A stretch of 64,000 nucleotides of DNA from Brachypodius melanocephalos (taxonomy: Eukaryota; Chordata; Aves; Passeriformes; Pycnonotidae): NCBI GenBank assembly GCA_013398615.1, contig VZSR01001685.1:28913940-28977939 (forward strand), given 5' to 3'. The position numbers and the translations under genes were made by a program. This document shows positions 37,101 through 49,020 of this stretch, piece after piece; the stretch's first letter is position 1, and the number at the start of each line of letters is the position of its first letter. The notes beneath the pieces are model-generated. The model was not told where the DNA came from, ran no database searches, and saw only the letters and a list, made by a program, of their open reading frames with translations.

Positions 37101-37437
37101 TTAATGTAGCTTCTGGTAAGCCAACATTAACTTGCTGAAATTGTATTGAAATATCTGAATATCTCTTCTGTCACTTTTAATTTAGTGCCTGGCATATTTC
37201 TCCTTCAAGCTGCTCACCCCAATTAAGACATGACTGGGCCCAAGTTTTCCATGAATAAGACCCCTGCCCAAGAAAGCTCATATACTGAGTGTGTTGGGGG
37301 GGTGGGGTATGCAGGCTTGAATTCCCTTGGCCTGAAGTGGCTACTGAAGCTACATCTGATACTCAGAGAGTGGGAGACAAGGAAGTTTTGTTCAGCTCTT
37401 TTGGTTACTTATATAGTTCTTCCTCTGTGTATATAAC
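31161..37437. other. Gene-free interval upstream of FABP4
   Basis: No supported exon. A GC-rich patch at 36100-36350 has frames on both strands rich in Ala, Gly, Ser and Pro that look compositional. The TTTG microsatellite lies at 35.6 kb. Confidence 0.55.
35591..35611. repeat. (TTTG)n microsatellite
   Basis: Five TTTG-type units in the gene-poor region upstream of FABP4. Confidence 0.9.
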
Positions 37438-38225
37438 AGCTCACAGAATCACAGATCACGGAATCATTTAGTTTGGAAAAGAGCTCCAAGATCATTGACT
37501 CCAACCTTTGACTGACTTCCACTTGGAACATAGCACTAAATGCCATGTCCAGTTGTCTCTTGAATGTTTTTCCAGAGATGTTGATTCCATCACCTCCCTG
37601 GGAAATCCATGCCAACATTTAACAACTCCTTCTGTGAAGAGAATTTTCCTAATGTCCAAGCTGAACCTCCCCTGGTGCAGATTGAAGCTATGTCCATTTG
37701 TCCTGTCAGTGGTTGCCTTGGAGAAGAGACTGACTCCCACCTTGTTACAACTTCCTTTCGGGTAGTAGTAGAGAGTGATAAAGTCCTTTTCTCCTAAACA
37801 CTCCCAACTCCCTCAGCTGCTCTTCATAGGACTTATGTTCCATCCCCTTCTCCAGCCCCATTGCCCTTCTCTGGACATGCTCCAGCATCTCGATGTCCTT
37901 GCTGTAAGGGGCCCAAAATTGAACGCAGTACTTGAGGTGTGGCCTCAGCAGTGACATGTGAACAGTCACTGCCTTGATCTTGCTGGCCACACTATTGTGA
38001 TAGAGGCCATTGGCCTTCTTGGCCACCTGGGCCCTGCTGGCTCATGTTCAGCTGCTACTGACCAGCACCCCAGGGTCCTTTTCCACTGGGATGCTTTCCT
38101 GCCATTTCACCCTCAGCCTGTAATACTGCATGGGGTGGTTGTAACCAATGCGCAGCACCTGGCACTTTGCCTTGTTGAACTTCATAACACTGGTCTCAGC
38201 TCATCAATCCAAGTTCAGTCTAAGA
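37438..38225 (-). mobile_element. CR1 LINE, about 0.79 kb, 5'-truncated
   Basis: Long antisense CR1: 3' end TCACAGAATCACAGATCACG at 37440, then GAGCTCCAAGATCATTGACT, CTTGAGGTGTGGCCTCAGCA and TTGGCCTTCTTGGCCACCTG, ending near the region complementary to the start of the reverse-transcriptase C-terminal part. Reading frames are broken. Peptide scraps such as VHMSLLRPHLKYCVQFWAP are CR1 ORF2. Confidence 0.93.
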
Positions 38226-39059
38226 CTGAATTTTTAGCTGCAAACTTAGAAGATTACATGGTTTGGTTCCCTGATTACTATGATATCCGCTTAAGCTGAA
38301 CTCTTTTTGCCTTTAGAAAGGATGAGAGATAACTTTTATTATCTCACCCTCTATAGAAACATAAATTTTCTGAAGTGGAAACAGCATTATATGCTTCTTG
38401 TCTTGCCTTACAGCTACTTCTCAGACAACATGGTATTAACCATTTGGTCCCATTAGCAATAAAAGAACTTGGCCACAAAACACAGTGTTGGAGAGTCAAG
38501 CCAGAGAGGTTTATTTGCCACTTCCAGAAAGTGTCTAGTAGGATAATGATTAGACTTATACTACCTGCTGATAGTCAGAAGGTGTGCAGTTTGGGACAGT
38601 ACTGAAGCTACTGTGTGTTGCAGACCGTACTGACACAAGTAAGAAAACTCCTACCATCTGATTCCATAGAGTAAGCATACATCTGTCATATGCTTGGAAG
38701 TGTTTAGCTACAACTAAATCCAGAATAGTCCAGGTCCATGTACTGGCTCATTTTTTGGGGGAGCATAGCTGTCTATAATCAAACAACCCAAGATGGTGGG
38801 AACCAAAAAAACACTATGTGCTTAATATGATCTAAGCTAGCTGCGTAACATCTTCTGCTCTGTGAAGCAGAAAATATTGAAGACTGCTTTCTCAACTGGT
38901 AAAGCAAATTACCCATATGTTTCCTGAACATTTGCTGGCACAGAACCTAACTATGGTAACTGTTAATAAAAAAAAAATCTTTCTGTTTGGTAGCCAGTTC
39001 TAGGATCAAAGCAGAAGATGCCGAACCCAGTATCCGCACTGGCACTTGAAGGTGCTGTT

Positions 39060-39730
39060 CACAGAGTCACAGAATCGTAGAATATCCTGAGTTGGAAAGT
39101 ATCTATAAAGATCATCGAGTCCAGCTCCTGGCCCTGCACAGCACCATCCCCAAGAGTCACACCATGTACCTGACAGCACTGTCCAAACCCTTCTTGAACT
39201 CTGCCAGGCTTGGTGCTCTGACCATTTCCCTGGGGAGCCTGTTCAGTGCCCAACCACCCTCTGGGGGAAAACTCATTTTCTAACACCCAGCCTAAACCTC
39301 CTCTCACAAAGCTGCAGGCCATTTCCTTGGGTCCTGTCACTGACCACCAGAGAGAAGACAGCAGTGTCTGCCCCTCCTCCTCCCCCCCCATGAGGAACTT
39401 GTAGACTGCAACGAGGCCTCCCTGCAGTCTCCTCCAGCCTGAACAGACCAAGTGACCTCAGAAACTCTTAATTTGCTTTCCCCTCCAGACTCTTCACCAT
39501 CTTTGTTGCTCTCCTTTGGATGCTCTCTAATACCATAACGAGTTTCCTTACATTGTGGTGCCCAAAACAGTCCACAGCACTTGAGGTGAGGCCTCCCCCA
39601 GGGTAGAGCAGAGCAGGACAATCCCCCTCCCTCGACCAGCTAGCCATGCTGGGCCCCATGCCCCCCAGGACACAGCTGACCCTCCTGCTTCAAAGTTATT
39701 GCAATGAGGCTGGAAGTAAAGTCTTCTCCA
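39060..39730 (-). mobile_element. CR1 LINE, about 0.67 kb, 5'-truncated
   Basis: Antisense CR1 of the subtype whose 3' end reads CACAGAATATTCTGAGTTGG; here CAGAATCGTAGAATATCCTG followed by GATCATCGAGTCCAGCTCCT, GGGGAGCCTGTTCAGTGCCC and ACTTGAGGTGAGGCCTCCCC. It is the same subtype as the tail of the SINE at 9465-9600 and the copy at 46505-47115. Frames are disrupted. Confidence 0.92.
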
Positions 39731-39989
39731 GAGGGGACCTGAATATTTCATGCACAGCTGGGCAAGTGTGGAATCTACAGTAAAATTCCTACATCTGTAA
39801 TCAATCCAAATAAGTCAGAAGAAGTGACTTTTGGATTCACACTTACTTAAGTTGAAGTTTGTAAGGTTCCCTCTCTTCCTGGTGTAAAGGACAAAACCCA
39901 GTGCATTAAATATTTCAATACTTTAGTTTAACAGAACATTATTTTAAAGTTACATAATTAACACTGTCCTGATTAATTTCTACCTATGC

Positions 39990-40120
39990 ATTCAAGAAAA
40001 AATGAGGATGTGGCACTTGGGGATATGGTTTAGTTGTGAACATGGTGATGCTGAGTTAACACTTGGTCTTGATGAGCTTACATGTCTTTTCCAGCCTTAA
40101 AGATTCTGTGATGCTCTGAT
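39990..40120 (+). mobile_element. CR1 LINE extreme 3' end
   Basis: Short sense fragment: GGCACTTGGGGATATGGTTT, GATGCTGAGTTAACACTTGG, CTTTTCCAGCCTTAAAGATT, ending CTGTGATGCTCTGAT. It matches the terminal CR1 3' UTR with the octamer-like end. Confidence 0.8.
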
Positions 40121-40980
40121 TATATTTGTACCATATTTCTATTATGAAGATAAATGCAAGATTATTAACATTGCATACTAAAAGAACAGTTTAATTCTAA
40201 AAGCATAATTTAATGCTATCTTGGAGGTAAAAGGAGTTCAGGTCTGCCAGCACACACGCCAAGGTAAATCCAGGTTAAAAGTTTGCTTAACATGTGAGAA
40301 CAGACAATGACTTTTAGTTACTTGAGTCTACAGTGATGTCAGCCAGCTGAAGTCTCAAAATTGAATATCCCTTGAATGACTGAAATAATCTGTGGAAACA
40401 CCTTACTGAGTGCTCTTGTGCAACAACCACCAAGAGCTGTTACCAACTATGTAATTTAGTCTTCATACCGAAATGGCAACTTTCCTTTTCATTCTGGGAG
40501 AGTTCTCAAGTGCCACCAGAATACTTCAATCTCAAATCTCTCTAGAGCATTTCAGAGGCAAGCTGATCTGCTCCACCTTTCCTTTTACCTTCAAATTTGA
40601 TTGTATTGTTCAAAGGAACTCATTTGAACAAGAAAATGTTGTGCATTGATAGAAAACATTAATTCTGAAGACTGAAATAAATCTCTTTGGATTGTTTGGA
40701 TTAGTGCTATTCAAAGTCACAGTGACTCAAATCTCTGTTACTGGATGGCCAAATTTTCGATCTGTTTTTAGGCAAGAGGGTGGTCTGTGTTTGGGCAACC
40801 TGGGCTAAACTAACACAACTTCTGCAGAAAGCATGTCCCTCACACTTCAAAATCTAATTTCTGCTCCCTGTCATGCTAGACTACTAGTGAGCCTCTTTGG
40901 AGAGCAGAAAGTACACAACATTCTCTATCTTCCCCTTTTCTTTCCTTTATTACACAAAGCTGGCAGACAAAACCTCTCTC

Positions 40981-40982
<2 letters not shown>

Positions 40983-41008
<26 letters not shown>
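40983..41008. repeat. A26 homopolymer
   Basis: 26 consecutive A. No AATAAA, target-site duplication or recognisable coding remnant precedes it closely, so it cannot be assigned to a retrocopy tail. Confidence 0.9.
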
Positions 41009-41011
<3 letters not shown>

Positions 41012-44000
41012 GTTGTTGGGCTTGAGATGTGTCTGTCTGTGATCATGTGTGACCTGCTTTATGGTGTGAACAAGAGGGCCAGAGAGCTGCCAGGAACCAG
41101 AGTGCTCAGAGAGGAGAGTGTCTCTCTCTCCCCTGCATTAGGGCTTGTTAATGCCATCAAGATGAATGGAAAAGGCAGGCACTGACTCCAGAGAGCTACA
41201 TCAATGAGATTGATGAAAACTGAGTTAATTGTTTCTCAATCAAGTTTGTGAAAAGGCAAAGGCAGAACAGAAGAGAATTGTTGCATTATTTATTCCTCTC
41301 TGTGTATAATAGTAACTTTCCATGCTATAAAGTTGCTTATTTTTTCTAAAGTTCCTTACACTTCTTAGTCTCCAAACTCAAGCCCTTACATTTTGGAGCC
41401 TTTGTCTTCGCTGCCTCTCCTCAGGCCCAGATATTTACATCTCTCTTTCAAGTTTCAGTGACAATTTTTCTCCCTTCATGTGCCTATCAAATGAGGAACC
41501 TAATTAGGTGAATATGTGAAGCTGGATAAAAACAAGGCAAGGCTCCTGATTTTATTTTTTTTTTAAACAGAATGGTAAACTTAAGCCTTTTACAAATTTG
41601 ACATAACATTTCCTTTAAAATCAAATAACTTTATTCCTTTTCCTGACTCTATAGAATTCTTTCAGTGTAGGTGAGGAAGCAGCAACTTCCTTTCTCAGAA
41701 AAATCCTGAAAATCAGGCTAGTTTTCTAGGGCATGTGAGTAAAAGAAATGTCACATAATTTGTTCACCACACCAAGGAGTGAGACAAGTACATGGTGGAA
41801 GGCAAGTGTTTCCAGCTATAGGGACCAAGCAAATCACCCACACCTTTTTCTCTTCCCTGAAAAACTATTTCCACAGCACAAGGAAGAAGGTTCTTACTCC
41901 TTACATTTTATAATGAAATTATCTTTGGGAATTATCCAGGGATTTATTTCAAAGCAATGTTTAGCTTCTGGCATTTGGAAAAGATGAGCTACTTGCTTGT
42001 GTCTGACATTCTTACTGGAAACTCTGGGCTGTGATATTGCTGCAATAAACCAGCACGTATAAAAGAGTCTCATGATCAGATTAAAAGCCAAGATCAAGCC
42101 CCAAGAATATTTGGACTTTTTAAGTAATTCATTTCTCAAAACACTGAAATAAATGTCACTGTAAGTCTGCATGTCCCAGTATCAGAGTAGTAGCATGCAC
42201 CTGCAGAAGGAGTTGATGGCTTGGATCTTCAGCTTCAACTGTGATAATTAAAGGCAGACAACTTTAATTCAGTCATAAGGTTGTCATTTGCTGAGCTGCA
42301 GTACAGGCAATTCACAGCTGTTCTGTGGCCACCAAGAGAACAATCTGTATTTGGATTATGTCCTTGTGGCCTCAGCATACGTCAAATAGAGGATTTAACC
42401 CTAAATGTTGATAAAGGAAAGCTTAATCATTTCATAATTTATAACTACTGTGATTTGGCTGATATCCTGGATGAGAGTGTCCTGGATAAATGTGGATGTC
42501 TAGAAAATGGGTATCTATAATAAAGCAAATCACCTTGGATTCTTCTTTTTACAGAACAGAGGTTTAGTGGTGCCTAACAGAATACAAATGCTCTCATTTT
42601 TAGGTAATTCCATATGCTAGAAGAATACCTTGTCAATTGTGTTAATATATAGTAAAAATAAGCAAGAATGCTCCTATGTGGAGCTCTGTAGTCTTATTTC
42701 AAAACCTAAGATGAGGTACATTCTACTTGATGACAGCAATGATGAGAGTTGGATGCACTCAAGGTTTTCATGCATTTGCATTAACGGGATTTGACCAGTT
42801 GAGGATTATAAAATTATGGTTGTCCCTGTCCCTAGTAATTAATGTTTTTCTCTTGAATCAGAATCTACATGGCCACTAAATGTAATTTTCCAATGATAGT
42901 TTGAAACACTGGTCAGCATTCAATCTTCTGTCTATAAAGCCATAAATCCTTTCCTTGACCTTCAATGTCTTCTCTTTGTCTTTGTAATTCTAAAATCCAG
43001 ATGATATTTTAGTCCTAACTAACTGCTGCTTTGTATCCCTGTAATCATCAGGGAGCTAATAAAGTACAGCAGGTGAAATAATCTCAGCAATGTAACATTA
43101 AAGTCAACTATGAATAATAACTATATTGCAAAGACTGCCAATCCTGATTTTTAAGAATTTTGTGTACTTTTGGGAAAAAAGAACTATTCCTAGATAGAAG
43201 TATGTTGTTTTTAATACTTCCCTGACTCAATTTAAAAAAAATTCTTAACAAAAGATCATCATATTCATTTGATGAGTTGAAAAATAGCATTCAAATTGTT
43301 AGGAAATACGCTGTGATTCCCTTTGGTGGAAGTAGAAGGTTTAATATGGCACATTATTTCCACAATTTTGGGCGGGTGCTGCAGGTTTTAAGAAACAATG
43401 TCTAACAACTGAAGAAGAAAGCAGCCTAGCCCTCAGCCACCCTGCCAGCTGTAGAGGCAGTCAAAGAGGGGGAAGGAAGCCACAGCTACCCTCCTGACTT
43501 TTCTAGAATTCCAGGCAGGTCTGAGAAGTTCCAAAAACCTCAAGTACTCTCCTCCTACTTCAGACTTTGATGTGATTGATATGCCTCTGGCTTCTTTTGA
43601 ATTTTCTTCATCCAAGAGGTAAGGATAGGTCTAGAAAACATCATTTCAGTTATTTTAGACTTGGTTATAAATCAGGACCTGTTATTCATAATGTACATCC
43701 CATTTTCATTGATTCCATCATGTTAATTTACCTAAAACTTGCCCTTCAGTGGATCTTGTTCCTGGCATTTGACCCAACTATCCAGACAAGATGGATCATG
43801 TCAGCAAGACACATGCTGAGCCACTTTCTCACTGAGGCTGAGAAAAGGTTTCTGTCCTGTGTTGTCTGTCCTTTGATTATGTGCTTTGTGTTTTGTTTCT
43901 GGACCTGTTTGTGTGACCTGCTCTCCACAGACACATTGATGTGAGGAAATGCAAAGGTAATCACAAGCCTCCTGTTCATGCTACAGTGATGCTTGAGATT

Positions 44001-45074
44001 ACAGTGGTATTTCAGTTTGCTTCTTAGGATGGTGTTTTTGTTCTACTGAATCACAGAGATTTGGGTTCATATCACTTAATTTCAGCCATATCACAGTAAA
44101 TTAGTCAATTTAGCCAAGTTAGTCCACTAAGCTCCAGACAAGCTACAGACAAGGTGCAGTGAGACAGTCCAAGCCCAGGCCACATACTAATGGGGTATAT
44201 TTTACAGCAGGATGCATGTGAAAGTAAATTTATCTCTCCACTGGCTACAGAGAAAACATGAATAGGTATCTTAAAATTAAGCCTCCTTCCTGCACAGATT
44301 TTGGTCTTGCAGAACAAGGAGTGATTATCCAACACTCAGAAATGCCTGTGTGCTACCTGTATGCTGCAGATCAATCAGTTCACTGGTTTAGTGTAAAACT
44401 GCTGGGCACCTGTCAGTACTGGCTCAGTCTGATAGCTTTAATGAAGTGGAAACAGAACCACAATAATCCAGTGGATGACACAAATATTGGCAGAATGATA
44501 AATTATGACAACGAAGGGTTGGTAGTAGAACATGAGCTGGACTTGGTAACAAACAAAATGTGCTGCAGTATGCATAAAAAAAATGGATATGTATGCATAA
44601 AAAAATGGAATATTGGAAATCATTTACATTTGTAAAGGATTTTGACCAGACCACCAAGTCTTAATACCAGTGTGACAAACAGGGCTAACATGATTATTGA
44701 GGGTGTTAAGAGAGTACGATACTTTTTTGGTGTAAAGGCTGCTGAATGCAGAATGAGCTGCACAAATTTTTCTGGGGGATAGAAGATGTGTCTCTCAGTG
44801 AGGAGCATACATGGATTGAGTTGCTTATGAAAACAAAGTCTGAAAAGAATGCTGAATGCAGTACAGTCATCTTGCCGTCACTCAAACACACAGCAAAAAG
44901 ATTACTGTTATGTTGATACAGCTCCTCACTTTAAGGTGTAACAACAGCCAGTGTCTCTGAGTGGAAAGAGTAAAAATTAAATATAGAATTTAGGTGCACT
45001 CCCTAAGCAACTGCGATTAAGAAAACCTGACAGATTTTCTCTGTATCTAGTATACAAGTCAGTACCAGTTATTT

Positions 45075-45105
45075 TCATCATCATCATCATCAACATCATC
45101 ATCAT
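45075..45105. repeat. (TCA)n microsatellite
   Basis: Ten TCA-type triplets with one AAC interruption. Confidence 0.95.
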
Positions 45106-46504
45106 GTCTCCAGAAGATATTTTTAAATCAAATTCAAATGATCTATTCCACTTGCAGTTGCTACTGTGTGGAGTTGAATTATTTAGGAAATACAGAAGTC
45201 TGGCCAGAGGAATACCTTAACTTCTATGAATCTAATGCAGAAAACATACCCCTTATGGTTTTAGTAAAATCCTTGGTCATGTCTGCTCCTCAGTATGGAA
45301 TACCTATTTCCATTTTAGTATTTTTTTCCAAAAGCATTTGGGTTTTACAAATGTTCTTGCTGATAAGCTGCATGTCTTTCCTCACTTTTCTGGAAATATG
45401 GACAATTTAAAGGAAATGTTTCATTTTTACTTCACTTTTACAGTCATGTGCTGTGGTTTGTTTGAACTTCTTACCCAGTGTGAAGAAGATTGTGTTACTT
45501 TTAAGGCATTTTTTGTTTTGATGGCAATCATATGCTTTTCAGCACTGATTGTCATGCTGTGTTTGGCTAGTCTGACTGGTTTCCTTGAGGATAAAACCAC
45601 TTAAAAGAAAAAATAAAAATTAAGAAAAAAAAATCAAATTGTGTAATATCTGCCAGAAAAATTAGCAAAATCCTGTGGAACTGAATGACTTGTAAATAGA
45701 AAAGTGGCACTGATGGGAAATGCAAATATTTCACAGCATGTGATCTTGAAGAGCTCTTAGCATCTGAAATTTTAATTTTATGCTGAAGATAGGACGTGAT
45801 TTATCATTTATTAAAGTCAGTGACTCTTATTTGCTAGGTAGGAAAGACGTTTTCTGACACCACCGTCCACTGCTGTCCTTTACAACTGCCTTGGAAGTGC
45901 TTTGTAGGATATTCTATACACATGCTGAATGTGACCCTGACCCTGCAGTTGTGATCAGAATGCACTTCAGGAGGTGAGGGTAAAGGCATACATTAAATCA
46001 TCTTCATAATGTGAGATATTGTTAAGGGCAATAGTGCCTTCTCCTTTTCAGCTTTCCTAATGAAAAAAACGTAATGCTAAAAACTGATCACTAAATGGGG
46101 AACACAAATTAGAATACATGCTTTTGGCACATGTACTGACTTCATAAAGAAAACCACATGCATAATAACACTTAGAGCTGTAAGGATTCTGCCCATCAGC
46201 TCCATTTACTGATAAAGCTCCTCATGAGCAGACAAGCTGAAATAGAAGCCTTAAACATCCAACAAGGATTAGGCATGAAAACGAACTAAGGAGAGAGGCA
46301 GATTGAGTAATTTCTCTAGCAGTACTCTTCCAGAGTCCAGAGGGAACTAAAGAATGAAGATAACATGATATTCCAACTGGCTGAATCTTGTTATCTGAGA
46401 TGCTGTTTACAAGGAAAATGAATCCGTGAACATTTTGTTGCTGTACAGTATTCACCAGCAGCTTACATGCAACACATCCTATTTCATACTGAAATGAGAA
46501 AGGA

Positions 46505-47115
46505 TCACAAAATCCAGGAGAGCCAACCCTGTCCTGGGGTGCATCAGGCCCAGCATGGCCAGCTGGGCAAGGGAGGGAACTGTCCTGCTCTGCTCTGCTC
46601 TGCTCTGCTCTGGGGTGGGCTCACCTCCCGTGCTGGGGGCTGTTCTGGTTGCCACAATGTAAGAAAGATATTAAACTATTAGAAAGTATCCAAAGGAAGG
46701 CCACGACTATGGTGAAGGGCCTTGGGGGAACCCAAATGAGGAGGGGCTGAGACCCCTTGGTCTGTTCAGCCTGGAGGAGACTGAGGGGAGACCTCATTGC
46801 GATCTGCAACCTCCTTGTGAGAGGAAGAGGAGGGGCAGGCACTGATCTCTTCTCTCTGGTGACCAGTGACAGGACCTTGGGGCTTGAAGATATGTCAGAG
46901 GTTTACGTTGCATACCATGAAAATATTTTTCACCCAGAGGGTGGTTTGGCACTGAAACAGGGAAGTGGTCACAGCACCAAGCCTGACAGAGTTCAAGACA
47001 CATTTGTATGATGCTCCTGTGGTGTGACTCTTGGGGTCTCCTGTGCAGGGTCAGGAGTTGGGCTCAATGATTCTTGTAGGTCCCTTCTAACTGAGCTTAT
47101 TCTGTGATCCTGATT
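46505..47115 (+). mobile_element. CR1 LINE, about 0.6 kb, with CTCTG expansion
   Basis: Sense-strand CR1: CAGCATGGCCAGCTGGGCAA, ATCCAAAGGAAGGCCACGAC, CTGAGGGGAGACCTCATTGC, TCTTCTCTCTGGTGACCAGT, GGAGTTGGGCTCAATGATTC, ending GAGCTTATTCTGTGATCCTG. An in-element run of five TGCTC units (46585-46611) replaces the CR1 consensus segment. Frames are broken by indels. Confidence 0.93.
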
Positions 47116-48939
47116 CAGGGAAGCCAGAGTCTCACAGAGATTTGGTGCTCAGAAAAAACAGGGCAGCAACTGTAGAATCCATAAACTGTTAAGAAAGAGA
47201 AAAATGGACCATCCTGTTAATTCTGGGTGTTGATACCAGCTAAGTTACTGCCAGGTTGCCTGATGTTAAAAGAAACGGGAGACTTTATCCAGAACTTGCA
47301 TCTGAGGTGCCTGAGTGGTCCAGAGCTGAAAACAGCCAAAGTCATCACACGCACTGCATGCTGTAGACACAGAGGTGTCACAAGGTTCCCTGACAAGGAG
47401 GCTGTGACAGCCCTGCTTCAGACTGGAGGCTGTTCACACCTGCAGAGATGTCCCTGCCAGTCAGCACCACATTGTGCAAACAGCTGCATCTGCCTGACCA
47501 TGCACCTGCATAACCAAAATCTCTCCCAAACCAATTGAAGATGAACCACAAGCCTGAAGGAAAAACACAGGATTTCCCAGAGATGCCAATGAGACTGAGC
47601 AAGCTGAAACAACTCCAGCTGATCAATCTCATAGAAAGTATTTGCAATATTTATAGCTCTGTGTACTTTATGGAAAGCTGTTAGGAACTTACTCCAGAGC
47701 CTGGTCTATCACATCTGTCTTTTATTTATTTCCAGCATGAGTTTCTCAAAAGTGAGAGATGGACAAAAATAAAATATATAATGTACAATTCCTGCTATGG
47801 CAAGTGCCGTTATGTCTGTTGATTGATGGGGTTTTCTTCTGAGCATTGCTAGCACCTATCTCTCTGGCTTGCTCAGTGCTGGATAAAGATGTTTAACAGA
47901 GGATAGTTTTGCAAGTATTTTTCTCCTGCAAATATCACTAATTTTACAGTTCATAAAAACCAAGACAAAACAATCTCTTCAAACTTCATGCCTTACAAAG
48001 ACAAGTCTGAATGAAGGACCATCACAGGAAAATCTTGCTTGCAATCCCCTTGGGATATTCTGTTACACCTCTGGGAGAGCAAAATTTTTCAAGAATGAGA
48101 AGCAGTTGTGTTCTTAAAGTGAGGCAGCTCAGTGTCCAGGGAACACTCCCCAGAACCAGAGAGATTTGGAAAATTATTATTGAACAGGCATATCTCAGGG
48201 TAGAAAAGATGTCTGAGATTATTTGTAAACGTCGCTATATTAGATTGTAAATAGGAACATTGAAAAAGAGATTAAAACAACTAAACTCAACACTCTCCCA
48301 TCCCCCTCCCTGAGTAATTTACTTATTTCTAGCAAATGAAAAACAAGTGTCTCTGCTCGTATCTTCTACGTCCTTCAAATGCTGACTCTTTTTTTTTTTT
48401 AAGTGTTCTTGGTACTTTAAAAAAAATTCATTAAAACATTGTTTCCTTGCCTTCTAAATGTAAAATTTCATCCTTTTGATTAAGGCTTTGATGTTTCCCA
48501 TCAAAAACGTTTCCCCTTTTTTCTTACGGAAAATAAAAATGATCCTTAAGATATTAAAACTTAACTTACGCTTTAACACTATTTCTGTGATAAACATACA
48601 ATTTTTTTACCAAAACTGCTTGTGTCAGAAGACTGACATATGGATTATTAGAAAATGGATGTAATAGCAGAGACAATTCTTTTCCAAGTGAAGCAGACTA
48701 CACAGCCCATGCAAACCTTACAAATCAGGTTAGTCCCTGCAGTTTCATTTCCAGCCTTTGCTGAGTCTAGTATTCCTTTTTTGCCTACAAGATATTCTAT
48801 GGATATTCTCTGTCTTCATAGTTATTGCCACCTTATTCTTGCTAATAAGATAGTAAACAATTTAATCTTTTCTCTTCTGTCCCTATTTCTCTTATTTCTG
48901 TTTCTAAATGTTGTCAATAAGAGTTTTTAAAAAAGATAA

Positions 48940-49020
48940 TATCAAATATACACTCATATATATTCTATATTTTATATGTATACATAAATGTGTGTATGTA
49001 CATATAAAGTATACATACAA
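48940..49020. repeat. AT-rich TATA/TGTA low-complexity tract
   Basis: Degenerate alternating purine-pyrimidine sequence (ATATACACTCATATATATTC and similar). Decayed dinucleotide repeat. Confidence 0.75.

Larger units (their letters stand above)
40121..46504. other. Intergenic DNA, no supported gene
   Basis: Holds the A26 tract and the TCA microsatellite. Frames at 44258-44635, 45138-45410 and 45338-45604 are open but AT-driven, without splice context or family resemblance. Confidence 0.55.

Noticed and set aside
37745..38026. Apparent protein-coding gene on the minus strand
   Set aside because: The peptide is CR1 reverse-transcriptase remnant; the reading frame is truncated and interrupted.
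40833..41042. A retrocopy ending in the A26 tract
   Set aside because: No recognisable parent gene, polyadenylation signal or flanking target-site duplication.
45138..45604. Hydrophobic plus-strand frames suggesting a membrane protein
   Set aside because: AT- and T-rich DNA naturally yields Phe/Leu/Ile-rich frames. No signal of splicing, conservation or family motif.
46757..47011. Apparent plus-strand gene
   Set aside because: CR1 ORF2 remnant, frameshifted.
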